64,000 nucleotides of DNA from assembly GCF_003012815.1 (NCBI RefSeq), contig NZ_PXYJ01000002.1:372001-436000 (forward strand), read 5' to 3'. This document shows positions 24,438 to 32,553 of the stretch, one piece after another. This DNA comes from Allosphingosinicella vermicomposti. GTDB lineage: Bacteria > Pseudomonadota > Alphaproteobacteria > Sphingomonadales > Sphingomonadaceae. A program made the position numbers and the translations under genes. Below the pieces are notes generated by a model. That model saw only the letters and a program-made list of their open reading frames with translations, did not search any database and was not told the origin of the DNA. Each line of letters begins with the position of its first letter. The stretch's first letter is position 1.

Positions 24438-24441
24438 ACTA

Positions 24442-25293
24442 GTGGAGGATTTCACCCGCTTCGCGGCAATCGATTGGTCCGGTGCGAAGGGGCGACGCCA
24501 CAAAGGCATCGCCGTCGCAATTTGCGATGCCGGAATGGGCGCCCCTCGCCTGATCCACCGCGACAAGCCCTGGTCGCGGGCAGAGGTGCTCGAATGGCTC
24601 CTTGCCACCTCCAAGGAGGCACCGACCCTTTACGGCTTCGACTTCAGCTATGCCCCACCCATGGCCGAGCGCGGCGCCTACCTGCCCGGGGAAGTGGCCG
24701 TCCCTGCCGACGCCAAAAGCTTCTGGGCCTATGTCGACGCTCTCTGTTCCGACGAGGATCTGGGTGCCGCAAGTTTCCTCGAAACCCACCACCGCCCGCA
24801 TTTCTATTTCGGCGCGGCGGACGGCGTGAAGAGGGATTTCCTGCATCACCGCGTTTGCGAGCACGCCTTCAATGCCTTGGGTGGAGGCAAGGCATCGACC
24901 CTCTATGACGCGATCGGTGCGTCGCAGGTCGCCAAAGCGAGCTATGCCGGCATGCGGCTCCTCAACCGCTTGCAGGGTCAGCTGCCGGTTTGGCCGTTCG
25001 ACCCTGTGCCGAATGAAGGAAGCCTCGTCGTTGAAATCTACACCCGCGTGTTCATACTGATGGCGGGGCGAAGCGGACGGAAGGTACGCACGCTCGCCGA
25101 ACTGCACACCGCGCTGCATGCACTCGGCAGCGATCCTGTGGCGCTCACCTCCGATCCAAGCGACCACGAAACCGACGTTCTCATCGCCGCAGCAGGCCTT
25201 CGCCGCATCGCGGATAACCCGTCTTATTGGGCGCCAGCGGCCCTCACGCCGGAAATAGCGCGTACAGAGGGCTGGACCTTCGGCGTGCGTTGA
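24442..25293 (+). CDS. DUF429-like predicted RNase H-fold protein
   Basis: A 283-residue soluble protein. Acidic residues in AAIDWSGAKG (residues 8-17), LYGFDFSYAPP and DHETDVLIAAAGLRRI sit at the places expected for the RNase H-like core of DUF429 predicted nucleases. The start is GTG at 24442. It directly precedes tRNA-Thr on the same strand. Catalysis is a fold-based guess; the biological substrate is unknown. Confidence 0.6.
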   Translation: MEDFTRFAAIDWSGAKGRRHKGIAVAICDAGMGAPRLIHRDKPWSRAEVLEWLLATSKEAPTLYGFDFSYAPPMAERGAYLPGEVAVPADAKSFWAYVDALCSDEDLGAASFLETHHRPHFYFGAADGVKRDFLHHRVCEHAFNALGGGKASTLYDAIGASQVAKASYAGMRLLNRLQGQLPVWPFDPVPNEGSLVVEIYTRVFILMAGRSGRKVRTLAELHTALHALGSDPVALTSDPSDHETDVLIAAAGLRRIADNPSYWAPAALTPEIARTEGWTFGVR

Positions 25294-25309
25294 AGCATGG
25301 AGGCGCGGC

Positions 25310-25385
25310 GCCGGGTTAGCTCAGCTGGTAGAGCAACCGCCTTGTAAGCGGTAGGTCGTCGGTTCGAGTCCGACACCCGGCACCA
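25310..25385 (+). tRNA. tRNA-Thr (anticodon TGT)
   Basis: Cloverleaf read directly: acceptor GCCGGGT pairs with ACCCGGC; D arm GCTC...GAGC; anticodon stem CCGCC/GGCGG-like with loop CTTGTAA, anticodon TGT at 25343-25345; T arm GTCGG TTCGAGT CCGAC; discriminator A and encoded CCA (25383-25385). Total 76 nt. Confidence 0.97.
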
Positions 25386-25461
25386 GCCCTCCTTCAAATC
25401 GCTCAGAATTGCGGACCATCGCGAAATTTAGGATTTCCGATCACCGCTGTATCAGTTTAGT

Positions 25462-27531
25462 ATGACGCCTATGCGTTTTTTCGGCCGTGGCGCGAGCGCC
25501 TACCCGCCCTCCCCCGAAACCCTGTCGTCCGGCGCGATGCCGCCCTATCCCGGCCCGGGGCTCGACCTTGCGCCACCGCGCAAATCGCGGTGGCGGTGGT
25601 GGAAGCGCGGCTTCTACCTGTTTTCCGCGCTGTTCGCGCTGCTGATCGCCTGGCTCGCCATCACCGCGCCGCTTTCAAAGTCGCTGGAGCCGATCGCACC
25701 ACCCAGCATCACCCTCATGTCGGCGGATGGCAAACCGATAGCCCGGCGCGGCGCGATCATCGAAGCACCGGTCGTATTGTCCGAACTTCCCGATCACGTT
25801 CCGGCCGCGTTCCTCGCCATTGAGGACAGGCGATTCAACAGCCACTTCGGCATCGATCCGCGCGGCATTGCCCGGGCGATGTGGAACAATATCAAGGCGG
25901 GCGGGATGCGGGAGGGCGGCAGCACGATCACGCAGCAGCTTGCCAAAATGTCCTTCCTGTCGAACGACCGCACATTCGGGCGAAAGGCGCAGGAAGCCGC
26001 CATTGCCCTGTGGCTCGAAGCGTGGCTGACCAAGGATGAAATCCTCACCCGCTACATCTCCAACGCCTATTTCGGCGACAACGTCTATGGTCTCCGCGCG
26101 GCGGCCCATCATTATTTCAACCGCGATCCTGATGAATTGACGGTCGCGCAATCCGCGATGCTGGCCGGTCTGATGAAGGCCCCTTCCCGCCTCGCCCCGA
26201 CCAAAAATCTGAAGGGCGCGCAGGACCGCGGCAAACTCGTCATCGGTGCGATGGTGGAGACCGGCGCCCTGACGCCTGCCGAGGCTCGCCGCGCCAAGCC
26301 CGCCCGCCTCAACCTCGGGCCGGTGAAGGATCTGCCGAGCGGCACCTATTTCGCCGACTGGGTGCTCCCTCAGGCTCGCGCCGCAGCAGGCACGGGCTAT
26401 GGCGAGCAGACGATCGAAACGACACTCGACAGCCGCCTTCAGGCGCTCGCCAACCGCGTCGTCCGCCGATCGGGGGCGGGCGCCAACCAGCTGGCTCTCG
26501 TCGCGATGCGGCCCGACGGCCAAGTCGTCGCGATGGTTGGCGGCAAAAGCTATAAGGACAGCCCGTTCAACCGTGCGACGCAGGCCAAACGTCAACCGGG
26601 GTCGACGTTCAAACTGTTCGTCTACCTTGCCGCGATCCGCGACGGCATGACCCCGGACAGCCAGATCGAGGACGCACCGCTGACGATCGGCAACTGGTCG
26701 CCGCGCAATTCGGATGGGCGCTATCGCGGGACGATCACCCTCAAGCAGGCGTTTGCCGCGTCGAGCAATGTCGCCGCCGTACGGCTTTCCGAACGGGTCG
26801 GCCGCCCGGCGGTGATCGAGGCCGCGCGTGACTTTGGCATCACCAGTCCGCTTGCCGACAATCCCAGCATCGCGCTCGGCACGTCTGGGGTCACCCTGCT
26901 GGAAATGACTGCTGCCTACGCCGCCGTTGCGGCGAGCGCCTATCCCGTGAAGGCGCACGGTATTCCGGAGGCGTCCGAGCAGGGCTGGTTCGATCGTTTT
27001 TGGGGCGACCAGAGCCGGATCGGGGGATGCACGTCAGAGATGCTGCACGATCTGCTTTTCGCCTCGGCCAATGAGGGCACGGGCCGCGCAGCGGCGCTCA
27101 GCGAACCGACTTATGGCAAGACGGGGACGACACAGGACGGCCGCGACGCCATCTTCATCGGCTTTTCCAAGGATCTTGTCGTCGGTGTCTGGGTCGGCCG
27201 CGACGACAACAAGCCGGTCAGCGGCCTCGCCGGCGGCGGCCTCCCCGCCCGCATCTGGCGCGACTTCATGGGGGAAGCCTTGGGCGTTGACCGCAAGACG
27301 CTGCCGGAGCCCGCAGCCCTCGAGGATGAGGTGAACGGGAACACGTCGATCAACGCGATCTTCAGTGGGGAAGAAGGGATCATCGATCTGGAGATCGAAT
27401 CGCCGATCGGAACGGTAAATGTTCCGATCCCGGTTAATCCCGAAGCACCCGAAAAGGCGCCAACGATCAGGATCGCCCCCCCGCCTCCGGCGCGCGAGGA
27501 CGAGCCCGATGCTGCTCCTCCACAGGAATAA
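25462..27531 (+). CDS. Class A penicillin-binding protein (PBP1A family)
   Basis: A 689-residue bifunctional peptidoglycan synthase. It has a cytoplasmic Pro-rich tail (1-45), one membrane anchor (about 50-70), a GT51 glycosyltransferase with catalytic E121 in AIEDRRF and EGGSTITQQLAK (151-162), and a transpeptidase with S381-T-F-K384, S434-S-N436 and K553-T-G555. All catalytic motifs are intact. The C-terminal ~80 residues are a Pro/Glu-rich extension. The gene is monocistronic, about 75 bp after tRNA-Thr. It elongates and cross-links glycan strands at the periplasmic face of the inner membrane. Confidence 0.95.
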   Translation: MTPMRFFGRGASAYPPSPETLSSGAMPPYPGPGLDLAPPRKSRWRWWKRGFYLFSALFALLIAWLAITAPLSKSLEPIAPPSITLMSADGKPIARRGAIIEAPVVLSELPDHVPAAFLAIEDRRFNSHFGIDPRGIARAMWNNIKAGGMREGGSTITQQLAKMSFLSNDRTFGRKAQEAAIALWLEAWLTKDEILTRYISNAYFGDNVYGLRAAAHHYFNRDPDELTVAQSAMLAGLMKAPSRLAPTKNLKGAQDRGKLVIGAMVETGALTPAEARRAKPARLNLGPVKDLPSGTYFADWVLPQARAAAGTGYGEQTIETTLDSRLQALANRVVRRSGAGANQLALVAMRPDGQVVAMVGGKSYKDSPFNRATQAKRQPGSTFKLFVYLAAIRDGMTPDSQIEDAPLTIGNWSPRNSDGRYRGTITLKQAFAASSNVAAVRLSERVGRPAVIEAARDFGITSPLADNPSIALGTSGVTLLEMTAAYAAVAASAYPVKAHGIPEASEQGWFDRFWGDQSRIGGCTSEMLHDLLFASANEGTGRAAALSEPTYGKTGTTQDGRDAIFIGFSKDLVVGVWVGRDDNKPVSGLAGGGLPARIWRDFMGEALGVDRKTLPEPAALEDEVNGNTSINAIFSGEEGIIDLEIESPIGTVNVPIPVNPEAPEKAPTIRIAPPPPAREDEPDAAPPQE

Positions 27532-27713
27532 TTGGCGGAACGTTGCCCCAAAGCCACAGACCAGACTCTTAAGACTCAAGTGGCTCAGCTTAGGTCTTAA
27601 TCCTGTCACAGAATCGTCGTAGGCGCCGCGTCGTGCCCGCTGCACCGCAACATGCAGCGGACATCTCGACGACGAACCGGCGCTCGGCCGAACCTTTTTG
27701 GGGGTTACATCAC

Positions 27714-30700
27714 GTGAGAATTCTTTCGCTTCTTTGCGCGACCACCGCGCTCGCCATCCCGGTCGCGGGTTATGCGCAGCAAATCACGACTGAAATTGGC
27801 GGCCAGGTCACCGACCAGGCAGGCGCAGCAGTTTCGGGCGCCACCGTCGTCATCACCGACACCCGCACGGGTGCGGAGCGCACCTTCACCACGACGGGCG
27901 ATGGCACCTTCTCCGCGCGTGGCCTCACCACGGGCGGCCCTTACACGGTGACTGCAACGGCTCCGCGTTTCCAGGGACAAACCGTTGAGCAGGTTTTCAC
28001 CAACCTTCAGGGCGAAACCCGCCTGACCTTCGCGCTTGAAGCCGAAACCGCTGGCGACGAGGTGATCGTGGTCACCGGTTCGCGCGTCGGCCTGACGCAG
28101 CTCGCGACCGGTCCGGGTACGTCATTTGGTGCGGAAGTTCTCGAAGCGGCTCCGTCGTTCAATCGCGACGTGCGTGACATCATTCGCCTCGACCCGCGTG
28201 TCAGCCTTGATCGCGACGACGGCGATACCGATCGCATCTCCTGCCTTGGCGGCAACGACCGCGGTAACGCCTTCACTGTCGACGGCATTACCCAGAGCGA
28301 CGTTTACGGTCTTAACGACACGGGCTTCTCGGCTCGCAGCTCAACGCCGCTCCCCTATGACGCGATCCGCGAAACGCAGGTTCAGTTCGCGCCGTTCGAT
28401 GTCGAATATGGCCAGTTCACGGGCTGCGCTATCAACGTCGTCACCAAGGGCGGTACGAACGAGTTCCACGGCTCCGCGTTCTTCGAATATACCGGCGACG
28501 AATTGCAGGGCGACCGCCTTGCCGGTGAAGATCTTGAAATCGCCAGCTTCACCGACAAGCGCTGGGGCGTTTCGCTTGGCGGCCCGGTGATCAAGGATCG
28601 CCTGTTCCTGTTCGGCGCCTATGAAAAGCACAAATCGTCCGATCCTCTGGATGAGGGCCCCGTTGGCGCAAATCCGCGCTTCTCGACTGAGTTCACAGCG
28701 ATCACTCAGGAAGCTTTCGATCAGGTGTCAGCAATCCTTCGTGACACCTACGGCATCGAAACCGGCGAAATTCCGCGGACTCAGCCGTTTACGAATGAGC
28801 GTTATTTTGTCCGCGCCGATCTTCGGATCAATGACGACCACCGTCTCGAAGCGACCTATCAGCATCTCGAAGAGGCAGAAGTCCGCACCGACGACTATTT
28901 TACCAGCAACCAGAATTCGGCGCAGCTGACCGGCATCAACACGTTCCTGCGCCATGGCAGCGTTTCGGACTATTATTCCGGTCGTCTCTATTCGAACTGG
29001 ACGGACCAGATTTCCACCGAGCTTCGTTACTCGCGTTCGGAAATCCAGGATCGCCAGGATCCGGTTGGTGGCGGCGAAGCGCAGTCGGATAATCCGATCC
29101 CGCGCATCATCGTCGGCGTCACCAACGGCGGTCGTGCAGGCACCATTCTGGCAGGACCGGGCATCAACCGGACGGCGAACGATCTGCGTTCGACCATCGA
29201 GCAGTATAAAGCCAGCATGAACGTCGACTTCGGCGACCACCAGGTGAAGTTTGGTGCCGAGATCAACAAGGCCGACGTATTCAACCTGTATGTTGCCAAT
29301 GCCACCGGCACTCTCGTGTTCCGCAACATTGCCGATCTCCAGGCTGGCCTTCTGTCGCCGGGCACGGGCAATAACACGACGGGTACGTTCCCGGATCAAG
29401 TCACCGGCGGCGCAACGGAAGGCGCGTTCGGCAACTTCACCGCCAGCGGCGACGTCACCGACGCAGCGGCTCAATTCCAGCGCAGCATCTATTCGGTCTA
29501 CGCGCAGGACGATTGGCGCGTAAATGACAGCCTGAACGTTGTTATGGGCGTTCGCGCTGATTGGTATGACGGCGACCGTCCCGAACTCAATCAGAATTTC
29601 GTCAACCGTTACGGGATCGTCAACAATACGGGCTTCAGCAACATCGATCCGGTTGTTCTGCCCCGTCTTGCCGCGACCTATGACGTAAACGATTTCAGCG
29701 TCTTCTCACGGACGCAGGTTCGTGCGGGCGTCGGCATCTTCTCCGGCGGTGATCCGCTGGTGTGGTTCGGTAATGCCTTCCAGAATGATGGCAGCACCTT
29801 TGCCCAGGGAACGCTCCAGTCGGCCGGATGCCCGGCGCAGAGCGCGACCACTCAGGTCGACGTTGTAGTCAACGGTGTCTTCACCGGAATTCCCCAATGC
29901 GTTGTGGACGCTGCCTCGGCCAGTGCGGCCGTCGGCCAAGGTTCGACGCAGTCGATTGATCCCAATCTGAAGATGACCACGGTTCTCCGTGCCAACCTCG
30001 GCATCGAGAGCGAGCTGAACTTTGGCGAAGGCTTCTTCAGCGGTTGGCGGGTCAATCTCGACTATATCTGGAGCCGTTATCGCAACCCCTTCTCGGTCGT
30101 CGATCTCGCCCAGGCAGTCGACACGCGCCTCGGGGATGGCGGCTACACCATCGACGGCCGTCCCATCTACCGGCAGATCGATCTGGACCGCGCTGGCTGC
30201 ACGGGCGAATTGGTGGCGACCGGCTCGCCGCCTGTCTACCAGAACATCAATGCCGCTTGCTTCTCCACAGCACGTGTCGACGAACTGATGCTGACCAATG
30301 CAGGCAGCTATAACAGTCAGATCGCCTCGTTCCTGCTGTCGAAGAACTTCGGTCGCGGCGTCTTCACTGAGGGCGGCAACGTCTATTTCGCCCTTGGTTA
30401 TGCCTATACCGATGCGAAGGACCGCCGTAACTTCTTCAACTCCACTGCCGGCTCTAACTACGACAACGTCGCAGCTTTCGATCGGCAGGATCCGGCGGCA
30501 TCGACCGGTTTTTACAGCACGAAGCACAACTTCACGCTGTCGACCACGTTCCGCGAGCAATTCTTTGGTGAAAACGATACGACCTTTGGCTTCACCTTTG
30601 TCGCGCGGTCCGGTCGTCCGTACAGCCTGACCTACACTGGCGGCGGCGTGTTCAACGCTTCGGCGTCGGGTAGCGACAATGCGCTGCTTTACATCCCGAC

Positions 30701-31163
30701 CGGTGTGGACGATCCGAACCTGTCGCCGTCGTCGAACCCGGAAGCTGTCGCTCAGCTGGTGAACTTCCTCGGCACCATCGATTGCGACAACGACTATCGG
30801 GGCCGTACGATTGCTCGCAATACTTGCGAGAACGATTGGTTCTTCGATCTCGATCTGCGCTTCTCCCAGGAGTTGCCGGGGCCGCAGGGTCTCTTCGGGC
30901 GTCGTGACACGATCGAAGTTTACGGGATGGTCGACAACTTCCTGAACCTGCTCGACAGCAGCTGGAACACCTTCCGCCGCCGTTCGACCCAGGGCTTCCA
31001 GGATCTCGCTCAGCTCGACACCAGGACGTTCCCGGCGGGCGTTGATGCGGATGGTAGGTACATCATTCGCACATTCAACGGCGGCACTTATGAAGATGAT
31101 AACGCCCTGAAGACGAGCGCGTCGCTTTGGCGTTTGAAGGTTGGCGTCAGCTACAAGTTCTAA
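27714..31163 (+). CDS. Oar-like TonB-dependent receptor with carboxypeptidase-regulatory domain
   Basis: A 1149-residue outer-membrane receptor. GTG at 27714 is preferred because GGGGG lies upstream and it gives a clean signal peptide (VRILSLLCATTALAIPVAGYAQ); the frame extends to 27633 without a signal. After it comes a CarboxypepD_reg-like beta-sandwich (about 25-110: GGQVTDQAGAAVSGATVVITD), a plug domain (DEVIVVTGSRV; AINVVTKGGTNEFHGS) and a long barrel ending LKVGVSYKF. Proteins of this shape resemble Myxococcus Oar and have been linked to protein or peptide cargo in other bacteria. Several Cys pairs occur in extracellular-type loops. No substrate-binding partner is adjacent, so the cargo is not indicated. 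A bidirectional terminator follows. Confidence 0.88.
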   Translation: MRILSLLCATTALAIPVAGYAQQITTEIGGQVTDQAGAAVSGATVVITDTRTGAERTFTTTGDGTFSARGLTTGGPYTVTATAPRFQGQTVEQVFTNLQGETRLTFALEAETAGDEVIVVTGSRVGLTQLATGPGTSFGAEVLEAAPSFNRDVRDIIRLDPRVSLDRDDGDTDRISCLGGNDRGNAFTVDGITQSDVYGLNDTGFSARSSTPLPYDAIRETQVQFAPFDVEYGQFTGCAINVVTKGGTNEFHGSAFFEYTGDELQGDRLAGEDLEIASFTDKRWGVSLGGPVIKDRLFLFGAYEKHKSSDPLDEGPVGANPRFSTEFTAITQEAFDQVSAILRDTYGIETGEIPRTQPFTNERYFVRADLRINDDHRLEATYQHLEEAEVRTDDYFTSNQNSAQLTGINTFLRHGSVSDYYSGRLYSNWTDQISTELRYSRSEIQDRQDPVGGGEAQSDNPIPRIIVGVTNGGRAGTILAGPGINRTANDLRSTIEQYKASMNVDFGDHQVKFGAEINKADVFNLYVANATGTLVFRNIADLQAGLLSPGTGNNTTGTFPDQVTGGATEGAFGNFTASGDVTDAAAQFQRSIYSVYAQDDWRVNDSLNVVMGVRADWYDGDRPELNQNFVNRYGIVNNTGFSNIDPVVLPRLAATYDVNDFSVFSRTQVRAGVGIFSGGDPLVWFGNAFQNDGSTFAQGTLQSAGCPAQSATTQVDVVVNGVFTGIPQCVVDAASASAAVGQGSTQSIDPNLKMTTVLRANLGIESELNFGEGFFSGWRVNLDYIWSRYRNPFSVVDLAQAVDTRLGDGGYTIDGRPIYRQIDLDRAGCTGELVATGSPPVYQNINAACFSTARVDELMLTNAGSYNSQIASFLLSKNFGRGVFTEGGNVYFALGYAYTDAKDRRNFFNSTAGSNYDNVAAFDRQDPAASTGFYSTKHNFTLSTTFREQFFGENDTTFGFTFVARSGRPYSLTYTGGGVFNASASGSDNALLYIPTGVDDPNLSPSSNPEAVAQLVNFLGTIDCDNDYRGRTIARNTCENDWFFDLDLRFSQELPGPQGLFGRRDTIEVYGMVDNFLNLLDSSWNTFRRRSTQGFQDLAQLDTRTFPAGVDADGRYIIRTFNGGTYEDDNALKTSASLWRLKVGVSYKF

Positions 31164-31183
31164 GTAGCAGATTGTCGATTGAG

Positions 31184-31218
31184 AAACCGGCGGTGGGCGA
31201 CCACCGCCGGTTTTCTTT
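31184..31218. terminator. Bidirectional terminator after the Oar-like receptor
   Basis: ACCGGCGGTGG, loop GCGA, CCACCGCCGGT: perfect 11-bp stem followed by TTTTC on the plus strand and preceded by an A-run. It serves the receptor and the convergent small gene. Confidence 0.88.
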
Positions 31219-31222
31219 TGCC

Positions 31223-31423
31223 TTAGACGCGGGTCGTCGTCCGCTCACGGCGTTTGTCGTAGATTTTCTTCGCTGCATAACCGCCGGCCAAGGCGAGCCC
31301 CAATGGGCCGAAGGCGCGGCGGGCGATCATGGGGGCGGCCAGGCCGATGAGGGCGCCGCGGCCGCCTTCGTTGCGACCGGCTAGCTTCTTGCCGATGAAG
31401 GCGCTGGCAATCTTTCCAAGCAT
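31223..31423 (-). CDS. Small glycine/alanine-rich membrane-associated protein
   Basis: A 66-residue basic protein MLGKIASAFIGKKLAG...APMIARRAFGPLGLALAGGYAAKKIYDKRR. The C-terminal half has one hydrophobic segment (about 40-52) with glycine spacing and a strongly basic end. I recall very similar small proteins in sphingomonads without assigned function. It is convergent to the receptor and divergent from the AI-2E permease gene, with about 80 bp between the starts. Confidence 0.65.
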   Translation of the reverse strand: MLGKIASAFIGKKLAGRNEGGRGALIGLAAPMIARRAFGPLGLALAGGYAAKKIYDKRRERTTTRV

Positions 31424-31503
31424 ATGTTTCTCCGTCGAACCGATTGTGGCATTTGCGGGAAAAGCGCCGGACCGGCGCTTATTGTTCCGCGAAAGGACGA
31501 GGG

Positions 31504-32553
31504 ATGGCCGAGCCGAAGCCCAAGATCAGCCACCGTGAATATATCGAGCGGCTGGCGCTGACCCTGCTCATCGGCGGCCTCGCCCTCTTATTCTGGGCGC
31601 TGCGCGACGTTTTGATCCTCATCTTCGCGGCGGTCCTGGTCGCCGTCATTTTTCGCATTCTCGCCAACCCCATCGGGCGGCGGCTGGGCGTTCCGCACGG
31701 TGTGGCGCTCGGCATTTCGGTGCTTATCGTCATCGCGGTGTTCGCGACATCCATGTGGCTGTTCGGCGCGGAGATCGTTGCGCAATCGAGCACGTTGCAA
31801 CGGACAATCCCGGGCGCGTGGGAGCAGTTGCTTCAGCGGCTGGAGCCGATCGGCCTTGCCGATCCGCTCCGGCAATGGATGGCGGGTGTCGGGCGGGGCG
31901 ACGGTGTCGTGTCCAACATTGGCGGTCTCGCCCTTTCCTTCGGCAATGGCCTTGCCGACACATTGCTTGTCCTGTTCGGCGGCATCTATCTGGCGGCCCA
32001 GCCGGACCTTTACCGGCGGGGCGTCATCAAGATGATCCCGCCGCGGGGCCGGGGCCTTACCGCCCGCGCGCTGGACGATAGCTGGAAGGCGCTGCGGCTG
32101 TGGCTGCTCGGGCGGCTGGTATCGATGGTGACGGTCGGCATCCTGACCTTCATCGGCCTGTCGATTATCGGCATTCCTGCGGCTCTTACCCTTGGCCTCC
32201 TTTCCGGCATTCTCGAATTCGTACCCTTCCTCGGGCCGATCGTATCGGCGATCCCCGCCGTCCTTCTCGCCATCGCGGTCAGCCCGGAGGCGGCGTTGTG
32301 GACGATCGGGCTTTACCTTCTGGTCCAGCAGATCGAGGGTAACCTTCTCGAACCGCTGGTCCAGCAGCGTGCCGTGACATTGCCCCCTGCCCTGCTCCTC
32401 TTTTCCCTCGTCATCGGCGGGTTGCTGTTCGGCGTACCCGGCATCCTCGTCGCGGCCCCCTTGCTCGTCGTCATCTATGTGATGGTGAAACGGCTCTATA
32501 TCCGCACCGCCCTCCACACCCGGACACCGATACCGGGCGAGAAAGTGCGCTAG
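31504..32553 (+). CDS. AI-2E/PerM family transporter
   Basis: A 349-residue inner-membrane protein with about eight hydrophobic helices, starting LALTLLIGGLALLFWALRDVLILIFAAVLVAVIF (in two helices, about 18-50). The C-terminal part has the family-typical GILEFVPFLGPIVSAIPAVLLA and QQIEGNLLEPLVQQRAVTLPPALLL. Start ATG 31504 follows ACGAGGG and is better than the upstream in-frame start at 31444. Members export or take up diverse small molecules; the name does not prove AI-2 transport. The stop codon overlaps the stop of the convergent E1-like gene in a shared CTAG. Confidence 0.88.
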   Translation: MAEPKPKISHREYIERLALTLLIGGLALLFWALRDVLILIFAAVLVAVIFRILANPIGRRLGVPHGVALGISVLIVIAVFATSMWLFGAEIVAQSSTLQRTIPGAWEQLLQRLEPIGLADPLRQWMAGVGRGDGVVSNIGGLALSFGNGLADTLLVLFGGIYLAAQPDLYRRGVIKMIPPRGRGLTARALDDSWKALRLWLLGRLVSMVTVGILTFIGLSIIGIPAALTLGLLSGILEFVPFLGPIVSAIPAVLLAIAVSPEAALWTIGLYLLVQQIEGNLLEPLVQQRAVTLPPALLLFSLVIGGLLFGVPGILVAAPLLVVIYVMVKRLYIRTALHTRTPIPGEKVR